A stretch of DNA of 62,350 bases from Phycisphaerales bacterium (GTDB lineage: Bacteria > Planctomycetota > Phycisphaerae > Phycisphaerales > SM1A02): the NCBI GenBank assembly GCA_009691805.1, contig SIAK01000012.1:1-62350 (forward strand), in the 5' to 3' direction. This document shows, in pieces, positions 33,359 through 42,740 of the stretch. The position numbers were made by a program, and so were the translations under genes. Below the pieces are notes generated by a model, which was not told where the DNA came from, did not search any database, and worked only from the letters and a program-made list of their open reading frames with translations. Each line of letters opens with the position of its first letter. Position 1 is the stretch's first letter.

Positions 33359-35047
33359 TTAGGCTCGGACGGAGGCGAGTGCTTCGGCGGGAGTTGTGAT
33401 TTGCGCTTGCACGAGGGTGCGTGCGGCGTTGCGGAGGCTCAAGAGTGCGCCTTCGGCACGGGCGACGCGTGCGAGAGTGGTGGAACTTGCGCGGCGCATG
33501 ATTTCCTCGCGCATTGCGTCGGTCATCATCAGGAGTTCATACGCGCCGATGCGTCCGGCGTAACCCGTGCCGCGGCACTCGCGGCAGCCAACTGCTTCGG
33601 CGACAAGTCCAAGTGCGGAAGGACCGTCCATCCAATCGGGCGGACATTCACCTGCGAGAGGCTCGCGCAGCGTCATGCACGCGCGGCAGGTTCGTCGGAG
33701 CAATCGTTGCGCGATCACGCCTTCGAGTGTGCTCGTGATGAGAAACGGTTCGATGCCCATGTCGAGCAATCGCGTCGCCGCGCCCGCTGCATCATTCGTG
33801 TGCAGCGTCGAGAAGACGAGGTGACCCGTGAGCGATGCTTGCACCGCAGCGTCCGCGGTCTCGCGATCGCGAATCTCGCCGATCATGATGATGTCAGGAT
33901 CGTGGCGAAGAATCGCGCGAAGACCCGCTGCAAAATCTAAACCAACGCCGTGATTCACTTGAATCTGATTCACGCCTGGCACGTTGTATTCCACGGGATC
34001 TTCAACCGTGATCGCTTTCGTATCACCCTTCACGATGCGTCGCAGCGATGCGTAGAGCGTCGTTGATTTACCGCTTCCTGTTGGTCCTGTGACGAGCAGA
34101 ATGCCGTGCGGTCGTTGCACAAGATTGTCCCAGCGCCCAAGGAGTTCGGGCGGCATGCCGAGTTCATCGAGTCCGACGAGCACCGCCTTCTTCGAGAGCA
34201 CGCGCAACACGACGCCTTCGCCGTGCAGCATCGGAATGACGCTCATCCGAAGGTCGTACTCTTGACCTTTGATCCTCAGCGAAATGCGGCCGTCTTGCGA
34301 CCGACGTCGTTCGGCGATGTTCAAATTCGCCATGATTTTCAGGCGGCTGGTGATCGCGTTGCGGAACTGATGAATCGTGGCGGGCACACCGGCGTCGACG
34401 AGTCTTCCGTCGATGCGATAGCGCACGTGCAATTCTTTTTCGTACGGCTCGATGTGAATATCTGTCGCGCGCTCGCGCACGGCTTCGGCGAGAAGATCGT
34501 TGACGAGTCGAACAACACTCGCTTCACTCGCGTCACCCGACGCACGATCGGAATCCGTGTCGTTGACGGACCCAGCATGCGTGCTCGAGGTCGCCGCGCT
34601 CGCGCCGAGCGCTTCGAGCACATCGCCCGCAACGCCGTAATGCGTGCGAATGAAATCGGCGATGTCGCGATCGTCGGCAAGGACGAGATCGATGTGCAAT
34701 CCCGTGGCGGTGCGCACTTCATCGAAACTATCGAGGCGCAGCGGATCACTCGTCGCAAGCGAGAGTCGACCGTTGCCGACGGAGTAGGGAACGGCGCGAA
34801 GTTTGAACACCAATCGCGAGGGAATCGATTGCAGCGTCTCGATGTCGGGCGCCCATTCGTTGAGTCGAACGAACGGCAGCGCGAGTTCGTCAGCGAGTGT
34901 TTCGAGCACGCGTTGCGAAGGCGCGAATCCGAGTCGCGCAATCGCGTGTTCGATCCGTTCGCCTGTCGTGCGTCGCTCCGCCTCAGCGAGCGCGAGTTGC
35001 TCGGAGGTCAAGATGCCGCGTGCGACGAGGATGCTCCCGAGTGCCAT
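33359..35047 (-). CDS. Type II secretion / type IV pilus assembly ATPase (GspE/PilB)
   Basis: This hexameric ATPase drives pseudopilus or pilus assembly. Order: N-terminal T2SSE_N domain (residues 1-140), then the ATPase core with DIHIEPYEKELHVRYRIDG, Walker A TGPTGSGKSTTLYA, Asp box ITVEDPVEY, Walker B IIMIGEIRDRETA and the His box STLHTNDAAGAA. A zinc-binding insertion has CRAC and CREC. The ATG at 35047 gives the usual N-terminus MALGSILVARGILT. Product 562 residues. No pilin, secretin or inner-membrane partner is adjacent, so the gene is an orphan here; GspE and PilB cannot be separated by sequence alone. Confidence 0.95.
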   Translation of the reverse strand: MALGSILVARGILTSEQLALAEAERRTTGERIEHAIARLGFAPSQRVLETLADELALPFVRLNEWAPDIETLQSIPSRLVFKLRAVPYSVGNGRLSLATSDPLRLDSFDEVRTATGLHIDLVLADDRDIADFIRTHYGVAGDVLEALGASAATSSTHAGSVNDTDSDRASGDASEASVVRLVNDLLAEAVRERATDIHIEPYEKELHVRYRIDGRLVDAGVPATIHQFRNAITSRLKIMANLNIAERRRSQDGRISLRIKGQEYDLRMSVIPMLHGEGVVLRVLSKKAVLVGLDELGMPPELLGRWDNLVQRPHGILLVTGPTGSGKSTTLYASLRRIVKGDTKAITVEDPVEYNVPGVNQIQVNHGVGLDFAAGLRAILRHDPDIIMIGEIRDRETADAAVQASLTGHLVFSTLHTNDAAGAATRLLDMGIEPFLITSTLEGVIAQRLLRRTCRACMTLREPLAGECPPDWMDGPSALGLVAEAVGCRECRGTGYAGRIGAYELLMMTDAMREEIMRRASSTTLARVARAEGALLSLRNAARTLVQAQITTPAEALASVRA

Positions 35048-35114
35048 GCTTGGATGAGAGTAGTAGAAGGGTGTCGTGCAAACGAGCACTCCGCTGGGAG
35101 AACTCGAAAAATGA

Positions 35115-36380
35115 TCACGCATGCGCAGCACGCCGAAACAGCGCGAGCGCGGCAGTTTGCCCGTGTTGAAAGGAACGAGTGCCGATCCTCCCAAACTCTC
35201 CTGCCGCGCGAAAACCGCAGAGAGGTAGGCGTTTTTGTTCGGTGGAGCCTTCCGTCGGCGCGGTCAATCGCCGCATGATCGTCGCTGAATCGCTTCCTCC
35301 AACCATCCATGCATCCGATGGCGGGGCGCGTTCTCGACCGATGCAAGTGAAGAGCAGCGCTGCATCGGCGCTTTCGCGAAAGAGCTCTCGGTCGAGTTGC
35401 ATCGCAAGATCATCGCGCACGGTTTTCGCATCGCGCAGAAGAAATTGCACGGTGCGTCCAACACCGAGATCCTCGTTGATCGTGATCGATGATTGCGCTG
35501 CGTCAACTGCGAGCACTTCACGCGCGAGAAACTGATCGCGTCCGAATCTTCCGTTCGCACTCGGAGCGTGTTCATCCGAGAGCACGCCCACGAGCAGCCC
35601 TTGCGAGAGTAACGCCGCAGCATCCGAACCGAGGGAAGACGCTGCTTCTTGCGCCGCGGCGATTGCACTTAAACCGCCGAGTGCATAGAGAATGTTGCGC
35701 TTTGCTTTCGTGACAACGTACGATTTTCCAATCGCTCGGCAGCCTTGGCTGAGCATGGAATCCAGCGTGAGAGCGCCGCCGAAACTGAGGCCAACTATGC
35801 CGGAACTTGTGATGTGATGATCGACGAACATCACGTTGAGCCCTGGAAAACTCGCGCCACTCGCAACACCGCCGATGATGTTTGCGCCCCCTGGAGGAGC
35901 GCATCGATCGAGCGCTTGCAACGCGGCATTGCTATTCATCGAGTAGGGATCCGAGAGCGCAATCGCGCCACGATGCAGTGCATCGAGTCCAACTCGTGTT
36001 CGAACTGCTTGCTCATCCCAGAGTGAAGGCGGTCCATCTTCAACATCGAACCACCAAGGGGTGATGCGAACATTGGGAGCGTGGATCGCAAGCGCCGAGA
36101 GCCCGGCGATGCGTTCGTGTGTCGCCGCGCCTTCGACAACGCTTTCAACAACACAAGCGAGCAGATGCTCAGGGTGAAGCACACCGCGCACGATTTCGAC
36201 TGAGGACGCAAATGCCGCTCGATGGTGGAAGCTGGCGAACAGAAAAAGCGCATCAGGTCGCAAAGGGCACTGGGCTCGGAGCGCGGCGGCGACTTCCCGC
36301 GCGGCATTTCGCGAAGAAACCGAGCCACTGAACGCACTCGCGGTAATCCAAGGCGGAGAATTGGAGAGAGGAGACGGCAT
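35115..36380 (-). CDS. FIST-domain sensory protein
   Basis: FIST proteins are thought to sense small ligands such as amino acids and are often coupled to signalling. The first part (residues about 40-200) has the FIST_N pattern with FLFASFHHRA, HLLACVVESVVEGAATHE and GGANIIGGVASG. The C-terminal part has the FIST_C pattern: LFTCIGRERAP and PLCGFRAAGEFGRIG, then FQHGQTAALALFR. Product 421 residues, typical. It is on the same strand as gspE and ends 67 bp before it, so they may share a transcript. No kinase or receptor is adjacent. Confidence 0.88.
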   Translation of the reverse strand: MPSPLSNSPPWITASAFSGSVSSRNAAREVAAALRAQCPLRPDALFLFASFHHRAAFASSVEIVRGVLHPEHLLACVVESVVEGAATHERIAGLSALAIHAPNVRITPWWFDVEDGPPSLWDEQAVRTRVGLDALHRGAIALSDPYSMNSNAALQALDRCAPPGGANIIGGVASGASFPGLNVMFVDHHITSSGIVGLSFGGALTLDSMLSQGCRAIGKSYVVTKAKRNILYALGGLSAIAAAQEAASSLGSDAAALLSQGLLVGVLSDEHAPSANGRFGRDQFLAREVLAVDAAQSSITINEDLGVGRTVQFLLRDAKTVRDDLAMQLDRELFRESADAALLFTCIGRERAPPSDAWMVGGSDSATIMRRLTAPTEGSTEQKRLPLCGFRAAGEFGRIGTRSFQHGQTAALALFRRAAHA

Positions 36381-36441
36381 GGAAGGGGGCGTCGCGACGG
36401 GGAGGTTATAGGGTCGGCGGAAGCTTTGAGAAAATCACCGC

Positions 36442-36470
36442 TTGCAACAAGGACGGGAAAGAGGCATACT
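36442..36470 (+). promoter_or_regulatory. Promoter of rpsT
   Basis: TTGCAA (36442-36447), 17-bp spacer, CATACT (36465-36470). Transcription would begin about 30 nt before the GTG start at 36509. Confidence 0.6.
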
Positions 36471-36508
36471 CCCCGATCCCCCCGAGTTAGGTTCTAAGGA
36501 CAAGCACA

Positions 36509-36787
36509 GTGCCCAATACCGAATCAGCAAAGAAGCGTGTACGTCAAGGTGAAGAGCGCAACGCCCGAAACCGTTGGCGTAAGTCCCGAGTGAAGGATGC
36601 CGTTGGCACCTTTCTGAAGGCGATTCATGATCATGATGTCGCTGCCGCGGAAGTTGCCCTCAAGGCAGCCGTGCGCACACTCGACAAGGTCGCGGACACT
36701 GGCACGGTGCACAAGAACCAAGCCGCGCGCCGCAAGAGCCGCCTCAACGCGAAGCTCAAGACGCTGAAGACCGCTCCGAAGGCGTAA
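36509..36787 (+). CDS. rpsT: 30S ribosomal protein S20
   Basis: S20 binds 16S rRNA early in 30S assembly. The sequence is short, basic and helical with the typical opening of Asn/Ser/Ala followed by KKRVRQGEERNARNRWRKSR and the end HKNQAARRKSRLNAKLKTL. Product 92 residues. The start is GTG with AAGGA 7-8 nt upstream; GTG or other rare starts are common for rpsT and can be part of its autoregulation. It is a single-gene unit with its own promoter. Confidence 0.96.
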   Translation: MPNTESAKKRVRQGEERNARNRWRKSRVKDAVGTFLKAIHDHDVAAAEVALKAAVRTLDKVADTGTVHKNQAARRKSRLNAKLKTLKTAPKA

Positions 36788-36885
36788 CGCCTCGCCGAGC
36801 GATTGCGCATTCGAATCCTTGTCGACGCACACTCGTGCGCGCTTGCTCACGAAGTTGAAGCGATCGCGACGATCATCGCAGCGTC

Positions 36886-37689
36886 GTGAAGTCGCGTCCT
36901 GAAATCTCTTCTCCTGCGACAACGCAAGATGGATACCTCGAACGATCGAAGCGTCCTCTCGAGATTCTGCTCTTTCTGCTTCCGTTCATCGTGTTCTATG
37001 AATACGAACTCACGCGCGTCCTTCGCGTGGATGGCGGTGTCATCACCAACGCGGCGCACTTGGGACTGCTGAAATTTTTGTCGACGTTTGGATGGGGCGA
37101 GATGGCGCTCTCGCTGCCCGCGCTGCTGCTCGTGCTTTGCCTTCTTGTGTGGCACACGCTGTTGTGGTCGGATTGGAAAGTTGATCTCTCGATCGTCGCG
37201 CGCATGTGGGCGGAATCTGCCGCGCTCGCAGTGCCTGTGCTGCTGCTTGCAACGGGGATCAGCGCATGTTTCACCCCTGCAGCGAGTAGTCCCGCCATCG
37301 CAGCAGCGAGCGTGGAAGGTTGGGATGCGCTTTCGTTGCCCGCTCGCATCGCAGTTTCTATCGGCGCTGGTCTCTACGAAGAATTGCTCTTTCGCATGAT
37401 GCTCATTCTTGCGGTGCACGCGCTGTTGAAAGATGCGCTCGCAGTTTCGCAACGATGGGCGACGATCGTTGCGGTGACGGCGAGTGCGTGCATGTTCGCG
37501 ATCTATCACCCGATGGACGGCGCAAGCAGCGGCATGCCGATCGAAAGCGCTCGCACTGCACGATTCGTGTTTTTGTTGTGTGCAGGATTCTTCTGGGCGA
37601 TACTTTTTCTGTGGCGTGGATTCGGCATCGCCGCGGGTTCGCACATGCTCTACGACGTGGCTGTATCCGTGCTGGCCAATGACGATTGA
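36886..37689 (+). CDS. CAAX-type intramembrane protease (CPBP family)
   Basis: The 267-residue product has about six to eight hydrophobic segments. Near residue 165 it has YEELLFRMMLI, matching the EExxxR motif, followed by FAIYHPMDG and SHMLYDVAV, which supply the two conserved His positions. These define the Abi/CPBP family of intramembrane glutamate proteases. The bacterial substrate is unknown. It follows rpsT by 98 bp and precedes a Ser/Thr kinase gene, with no obvious functional link. Confidence 0.88.
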   Translation: MKSRPEISSPATTQDGYLERSKRPLEILLFLLPFIVFYEYELTRVLRVDGGVITNAAHLGLLKFLSTFGWGEMALSLPALLLVLCLLVWHTLLWSDWKVDLSIVARMWAESAALAVPVLLLATGISACFTPAASSPAIAAASVEGWDALSLPARIAVSIGAGLYEELLFRMMLILAVHALLKDALAVSQRWATIVAVTASACMFAIYHPMDGASSGMPIESARTARFVFLLCAGFFWAILFLWRGFGIAAGSHMLYDVAVSVLANDD

Positions 37690-37901
37690 GCGTCCGTTTC
37701 TGTGCATCCGATCGGCATAACCCGCACAGACAGAACGCGTAACTCGTCAGATCCGATCAATGCTGCAAGACTCTGCTCCGCTTTGCGTAAGTTATATCGA
37801 AGGTTGTCTTGTTGGCGCTTCACGTCCGGAGCGCCACATGAGGCTGACTGAACTCGCAAAGCGATTTCAGTCACTTGGGCCGCTGTATGGAGTCCTTGGT
37901 G

Positions 37902-38750
37902 ATGTCGGAACTGGATCGCGAATCAATTCTCAAGCGTGGCACGATGCTCGCAGGCTGTCGACTTATGACCCGCCTCGGCACTGGTGCGACGAGCGAAGTT
38001 TGGCTTGGGCAACTGCTCAAGTCGGGCGAGCTGTTCGCACTCAAGCATGTGCGCCGTCCTTCCAATCAAGACGCGCGCATGATTACGCAGGTCGAAAACG
38101 AACACGAGGTTGCGGCGAAGTTTTCGCATCCCGCGTTTCGAAAGAGTCTGCGGCTCGAACGCGAACGCGAATACTTCCGCACGATCGCGATCACGGAAGT
38201 GTTGGAGTTCGTGGACGGCGTGCCGCTCGATCAAGCGAAACTTTCGCGACGCGATTGTTTACTTGCGATGGCAACTGCCGCGCGCGCACTCGACGCGATG
38301 CACGAGGCGGGCTACGCGCACGCCGATATCAAGCCAGGCAATCTGCTCGTGGAAGATCGTCCCGATGGTCGTCGGCTTCGCATCATTGATCTTGGACAAG
38401 CGTGTCCGCTTGGTACACAGAAGCAGCGCATTCAGGGCACGCCTGCATTCATGGCGCCTGAGCAAGTGCAGCGCGGTTCGATTCAGCGTCAGACAGATAT
38501 ATACAATCTGGCAGCGACCACGAAGGCGCTCTTACTTGGTTCACTCGAACGCGCCGCCAGCGTGCGCGATGACGTGAGTTCACTTGCCTGTTCGGGGCTT
38601 CCGATGAGCGTGGTCGCGATCCTCGCGCGATGCTTGCAGTCAGCGCCTGAGGCGCGTCCCGCACATATGCGTATCGTCGCGCAGGACTTTGAGTACGCAG
38701 CGCGCGGACTGATCTCCGTGCAAGGCGAGGGTCATGTCAACGCCGCGTGA
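37902..38750 (+). CDS. Serine/threonine protein kinase
   Basis: A compact Hanks-type kinase without visible extra domains. The Gly-rich loop reads LGTGATSEVWLG, the ATP-anchoring Lys is in FALKHV, the catalytic loop is HADIKPGN and the metal site is IIDLGQA (DLG instead of DFG). A MAPEQ segment and a DIYNLAA helix follow. HAD instead of HRD removes the Arg that often requires activation-loop phosphorylation, so it may be constitutively active. Start at ATG 37902 is supported by GGAG 9 nt upstream. Product 282 residues, no membrane helix. Confidence 0.92.
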   Translation: MSELDRESILKRGTMLAGCRLMTRLGTGATSEVWLGQLLKSGELFALKHVRRPSNQDARMITQVENEHEVAAKFSHPAFRKSLRLEREREYFRTIAITEVLEFVDGVPLDQAKLSRRDCLLAMATAARALDAMHEAGYAHADIKPGNLLVEDRPDGRRLRIIDLGQACPLGTQKQRIQGTPAFMAPEQVQRGSIQRQTDIYNLAATTKALLLGSLERAASVRDDVSSLACSGLPMSVVAILARCLQSAPEARPAHMRIVAQDFEYAARGLISVQGEGHVNAA

Positions 38751-38774
38751 ATGACGCACTGGGGCGCGATTCTC

Positions 38775-38780
38775 TACACT
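38775..38780 (+). promoter_or_regulatory. -10 box placing kdsC transcription at its GTG
   Basis: TACACT, then 7 nt, then GTG at 38788. ATGACG 18 bp upstream is a plausible -35. The mRNA is predicted to be leaderless. Confidence 0.45.
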
Positions 38781-38787
38781 CTCGCCT

Positions 38788-39348
38788 GTGCCCAATCACG
38801 CGCCCGCGCAACCGATTCGTCTGCTTGTCCTTGATGTCGATGGCGTCCTCACGGATGGTGGAATTTCACTCGATGACCTTGGTCGCGAGACGAAGCGATT
38901 TCACGTGCGTGATGGTGCTGGCATCCGCATGTGGCTGACACTCGGACTTGAAATTGCGATCATCACAGGCCGCAGTGGCATGGTCGTCCATCATCGCGCG
39001 CGCGAACTTGGCATTCGCCATGTCGTGACAGGATCGAAGGCGAAAGCAGAGGCATTTGCAGCCCTCTGTGCGCAACTGGAAATCGCGCCATCGGAGGCGG
39101 CAATGCTCGGTGATGATATTCCTGATCTTTCCGTGCTCCGCGCCTGTGGCTTTCCGATGGCGGTGCAAGACGCGAGTGCGGAAGTGCTCGCGTTCGCGCA
39201 GCTTGTCACGCAGGCGAAGGGTGGTCACGGTGCAGTGCGTGAAGCGATCGAGTATCTGCTTCGCGCGCAAGGTCGTTGGCAAGAAGCGGTGCGCGTCTTC
39301 GATCCGAGGTTCGGTGGATCAGACAAGCGCGAGGGCGCGCGCTCGTGA
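38788..39348 (+). CDS. kdsC: KDO 8-phosphate phosphatase KdsC
   Basis: KdsC dephosphorylates 3-deoxy-manno-octulosonate 8-phosphate, a step in LPS core synthesis. The HAD motifs are LVLDVDGVLTDGG (I), IITGRSG (II), GSKAKAEAF with the Lys (III) and MLGDDIPDLSVL (IV). Following GFPMAVQDA, KGGHGAVREAIEYLL is the KdsC-specific end, the GGxGAVRE motif. Product 186 residues with GTG start. The last four bases overlap the next gene's GTGA, linking kdsC to the LptC-like protein. Confidence 0.93.
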   Translation: MPNHAPAQPIRLLVLDVDGVLTDGGISLDDLGRETKRFHVRDGAGIRMWLTLGLEIAIITGRSGMVVHHRARELGIRHVVTGSKAKAEAFAALCAQLEIAPSEAAMLGDDIPDLSVLRACGFPMAVQDASAEVLAFAQLVTQAKGGHGAVREAIEYLLRAQGRWQEAVRVFDPRFGGSDKREGARS

Positions 39349-42300
39349 ATTCGCGCCGCGCACAAACCGAATTGCAAGAGCAACGTAACTCGCTGCAGAG
39401 TCGATGGCGTGAGTTCGCGCGGCGATTTCCCGCGGTTGCGTTCGGCGCGCCTGCGGGTGTTGTCGCGATCGTCGTCATTCTCATCGCCTTGAACGCGAGT
39501 GAATTTGATCCTGTGCGAGCGCAAGGAAATCGGCTTGACGGCGCGACGGAGATTCTTCGACCAGACGCTCCAACGGACGCGGAACTCAAGCGTTCGAGCA
39601 GCAATATTGGCGAACAGGCGTCGGTGCAACTTTCCGACGGCGCGTGGATTCAAGTTGCGGATGACGATGGCCGGCTTGCGCAGCAGTACAGCGCGCAACG
39701 ACTCGAGCCACTGCCGGCTTCGCAGATTGCGCTGACCGAACCACGCGTGATGATGTTCTTGCGAGATGGTCGCGTGATTATGTTGGAGTCGCGCACTGGT
39801 GTTGCTGCGGTGCCGCAGCGTGCGCTGAATAGCGGCACGTTTCAAGGGGATGTGGTTGTGCATCTCTTTCGCCCGCAAGCAGGCATGAGTGTGGATCCTG
39901 GTCGCGATGCGCCTGCAATCACGATAGAAGCCGATGAAGCACACTTTGACAACGTGCTCGGTGAAGTGCGCTGCGATCGCGCCGTGCGCGTGACCACGGA
40001 GATGGGAACATTCGCGGGAGAAGGTCTCTCGCTTGTGATGGATGGCGAGGGTGATGGCGGCGGTCTTGAGCGACTCGTTGTTGAACGCGCGACGGAGCCG
40101 ATTCGCATCGATCGAGCAGCGCGCATGCTTACATCGCGACGGGATGCCGCGCCCACTGCTGCGGTTCCCACGACGACACCGTCGAACGCAGTTGTCATCG
40201 CGCCGACACAAACACCAGCAGTCGCGCCAGCTCCGCTTCCGCCAGCAATCCTCGCGCCTGCGGCGGTTCAACCACCCGCCCCGCCGACCGAAGTTGGGCG
40301 CGTGTATCAACTCGTCCTCGAAAGCGGAGTTGAGATTGTGCGCACGAAAGCGGGCACGCGGAGCACGATTAAGGGTGACGAACTCCTCGCGTTTTTCACG
40401 CTCGACTCCAATGCGATGGATTCGAGCAGTACGAGCGCGCGAAGCGCAGAGCAGACGCCCAGTACTCCTGCGTTCTTGCATCCATCGACCGCCATCAGTG
40501 CGATGACTTTGGCGCAAGTAACTGCGTCCTCGGATGACACCGTGACGGTGATGTTTGGCGGTCGACTCGTGATGACACCTGCGAAGGGAGTCACGCTTGA
40601 AAGTAATGACGACATTCAGTTTGAAGTTGTCGGCCGACGCGTGGAGTGCTACGACGCAGGGACGCAAACAGAGCTCGTGTGCAAGAGTCTTCGCTATGCG
40701 CTTGTTTCCGAGCGCATCGAAGCGATCGGCGATGCCACGCAGCCGCTGCGAGTGCGAAGCCCGCGCATGTCGCTCGATGGCGAACGATTCTGGATGAGTC
40801 AGAAATCCAAAGCGGGACGACTCGAAGGACCTGGTCGCTTGCGATTTGCGCGTCCTGCAAGTTCCTCCGCACATGCCGCGCCTCTCTCGAACGACGCATC
40901 CATGCACACCGCATTTCTCTGGCTTGGTCAGGTTCCCAATCTTCTGTGCATGATCGCTTCGACGGATCCAAGCGCGGTCGCACTCGTCCAGACCGCGATC
41001 GTCGCGCCGCCCACGCCTACGTTTGATCATGCTGCGCAACAGCTCGAGATTCAGTGGAATGGCGGAGTGGATCTTTCGTTCGCAGGTTCCGCGGATGAAC
41101 CGCGATTGTCTGGCGCGAAGTTTGTCGGTGGAGTCGCGGTGAAGGGTCGCGAGTTCACGCTCGACTCTGGCATTCTCGATGTGCGCTTCGATGCCAATCG
41201 CGAGGAGCAGATCGAATTGATCATTGCGGACGAAGGCGCCGTCGTGAAGCGCCACACCGGTGGAGGATTGACGAGCCGTCGCGTCGAATTGTTTCTTGCG
41301 CAAGCGAAGAATGGAAATGCGATTCCGTTGCGACTCGTCGCGCTCGGCGCGATTGAAGCAACCGACGCTCGCCAGACGATTTGGGCTGAATCTCTCGATG
41401 TTTCCTTCGCGGAGAAACTTATCGCCGTCGCATCTTCGCCCAACGCGGCGCAAAGTGTCGACGGGCTCGGCGCGGACATGGGCGATGTTGAAGTGACCGC
41501 ATTCGCCGCGAATCAGGGCGTCGAAGTGCTCTTGAAGGAAGGCGCGCGCGTCTATGCTGACGTGCTCGAAGGCAACGCTGCGCAGCGCACACTACGGCTC
41601 GCAGGATCCGATGTCGCATTCGTGCGCGGCACGGTCATCGCCGATGGATTGAAGGAAGTGCGCTTTGATGACGCGACGCGCACCGCGCACAGTGATGGTC
41701 CTGGTCGCTTCCGCGCGTTCAAAGAACCGATCGTGACGAACACGGGACGCGCGCCACGACCGGCCGCAGACGGAAAGTCTGCAATGGAAGCGCGTTGGTC
41801 GGAGTCCTTGCAATACACCGAGGATGATCCTTCGAAGGCAACGCTTGAATTGCGTGGCGGTGTGAACGTGCGATCGAAGCCGAGCGGCGAGCGGTCGGAT
41901 GCGATTGATGCAGACGCGCTGCTTCTCGAACTTCGTTCAAAGGAAGAGACGCGCCCGGATGCGAAGGGTCGCGCACTGCCGTCGGGCGATCGCGCCGTGG
42001 AGCACGTGGTCGCGAAGGGAACAGCGCGCTTGGAGAGTCGCACATGGCTCGACGCGGCGCACTCCGGCGATCCGCGTGTCTTCCGCGTGACGGGCCAACA
42101 CATTGAGTACGACCTCCGAACGCGCGAAGGGCTTGTCGTTGGCGATGGCACGTTGCTTGTGAACATTCCAACACGCGCAGCGAGCGAACCTGTCGTCCAT
42201 TCGCCGAACGCCGCAGCCTCCGGTATCGCGCTTGGTGCGGATGGAACAACGCGATTTCGCTGGGCAAAGCGCATGGAATTGCGCCATCAGTTTGATGACC

Positions 42301-42722
42301 GATTCATCGTGACGATGGATGACGGAGTGGAAGTCTTGCATGCAGGAATACGCGCGGAGGACACATTGTCGTTGCGCTCGACCGTGCTTGAAGCAGTGAT
42401 GCATCGCCCACAAGCAACTGCGGATGCTGCTGCGAGTGATGCAACGAAAGAAGACGGCGTAGATCTCGGAGGTCCCGCGCAATTGCTGTCGATCAAAGCG
42501 ACAGGGCAGGTCTTCGTGCGCACACCTCAGTACGACATCGAATGCGAAGAGTTTGATTACTCCGTCGAAACAGGCGTCGCCCGACTGCGCGCGCGTGAAG
42601 GTCGTATGGTCACGATTCTCACATCGGAATCTCCCACTCCCATTCGCGCAGAAAGTGTCGTGTGGGATTTGCGCAACGGACGATTGACTGTGCAACGCGC
42701 CTCTGGCGGCGCTGCTCGCTGA
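39345..42722 (+). CDS. Giant LptC/OstA-like envelope protein
   Basis: The product has 1125 residues. A membrane helix lies at about residues 35-55 (PAGVVAIVVILIALNASEF), as in LptC. Then come repeated beta-rich blocks of about 80-120 residues with OstA/LptA-like patterns, such as ITIEADEAHFDNVLGEVRC, EVVGRRVECYDAG, and near the end VFVRTPQYDIECEEFDYSVE. A Pro/Ala linker lies near residue 280. LptC is normally about 190 residues. Start is GTG at 39345, overlapping the kdsC stop. kdsC next door and lptB in the window support a role in LPS export: a single protein may fuse LptC with several LptA-like jelly rolls. That is inference. Confidence 0.7.
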   Translation: MNSRRAQTELQEQRNSLQSRWREFARRFPAVAFGAPAGVVAIVVILIALNASEFDPVRAQGNRLDGATEILRPDAPTDAELKRSSSNIGEQASVQLSDGAWIQVADDDGRLAQQYSAQRLEPLPASQIALTEPRVMMFLRDGRVIMLESRTGVAAVPQRALNSGTFQGDVVVHLFRPQAGMSVDPGRDAPAITIEADEAHFDNVLGEVRCDRAVRVTTEMGTFAGEGLSLVMDGEGDGGGLERLVVERATEPIRIDRAARMLTSRRDAAPTAAVPTTTPSNAVVIAPTQTPAVAPAPLPPAILAPAAVQPPAPPTEVGRVYQLVLESGVEIVRTKAGTRSTIKGDELLAFFTLDSNAMDSSSTSARSAEQTPSTPAFLHPSTAISAMTLAQVTASSDDTVTVMFGGRLVMTPAKGVTLESNDDIQFEVVGRRVECYDAGTQTELVCKSLRYALVSERIEAIGDATQPLRVRSPRMSLDGERFWMSQKSKAGRLEGPGRLRFARPASSSAHAAPLSNDASMHTAFLWLGQVPNLLCMIASTDPSAVALVQTAIVAPPTPTFDHAAQQLEIQWNGGVDLSFAGSADEPRLSGAKFVGGVAVKGREFTLDSGILDVRFDANREEQIELIIADEGAVVKRHTGGGLTSRRVELFLAQAKNGNAIPLRLVALGAIEATDARQTIWAESLDVSFAEKLIAVASSPNAAQSVDGLGADMGDVEVTAFAANQGVEVLLKEGARVYADVLEGNAAQRTLRLAGSDVAFVRGTVIADGLKEVRFDDATRTAHSDGPGRFRAFKEPIVTNTGRAPRPAADGKSAMEARWSESLQYTEDDPSKATLELRGGVNVRSKPSGERSDAIDADALLLELRSKEETRPDAKGRALPSGDRAVEHVVAKGTARLESRTWLDAAHSGDPRVFRVTGQHIEYDLRTREGLVVGDGTLLVNIPTRAASEPVVHSPNAAASGIALGADGTTRFRWAKRMELRHQFDDRFIVTMDDGVEVLHAGIRAEDTLSLRSTVLEAVMHRPQATADAAASDATKEDGVDLGGPAQLLSIKATGQVFVRTPQYDIECEEFDYSVETGVARLRAREGRMVTILTSESPTPIRAESVVWDLRNGRLTVQRASGGAAR

Positions 42723-42740
42723 AGCAAAAAGCAAAACCTC

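Noticed and set aside
36805-36840. ATTCGAATCC after rpsT as a tRNA T-arm
   Set aside because: No acceptor, D-arm or anticodon stem can be drawn around it.
39225-41453. 742-codon minus-strand ORF opposite the LptC-like gene
   Set aside because: Arg/His/Cys-rich shadow frame, no recognisable motif; the plus strand has a membrane helix and beta repeats.
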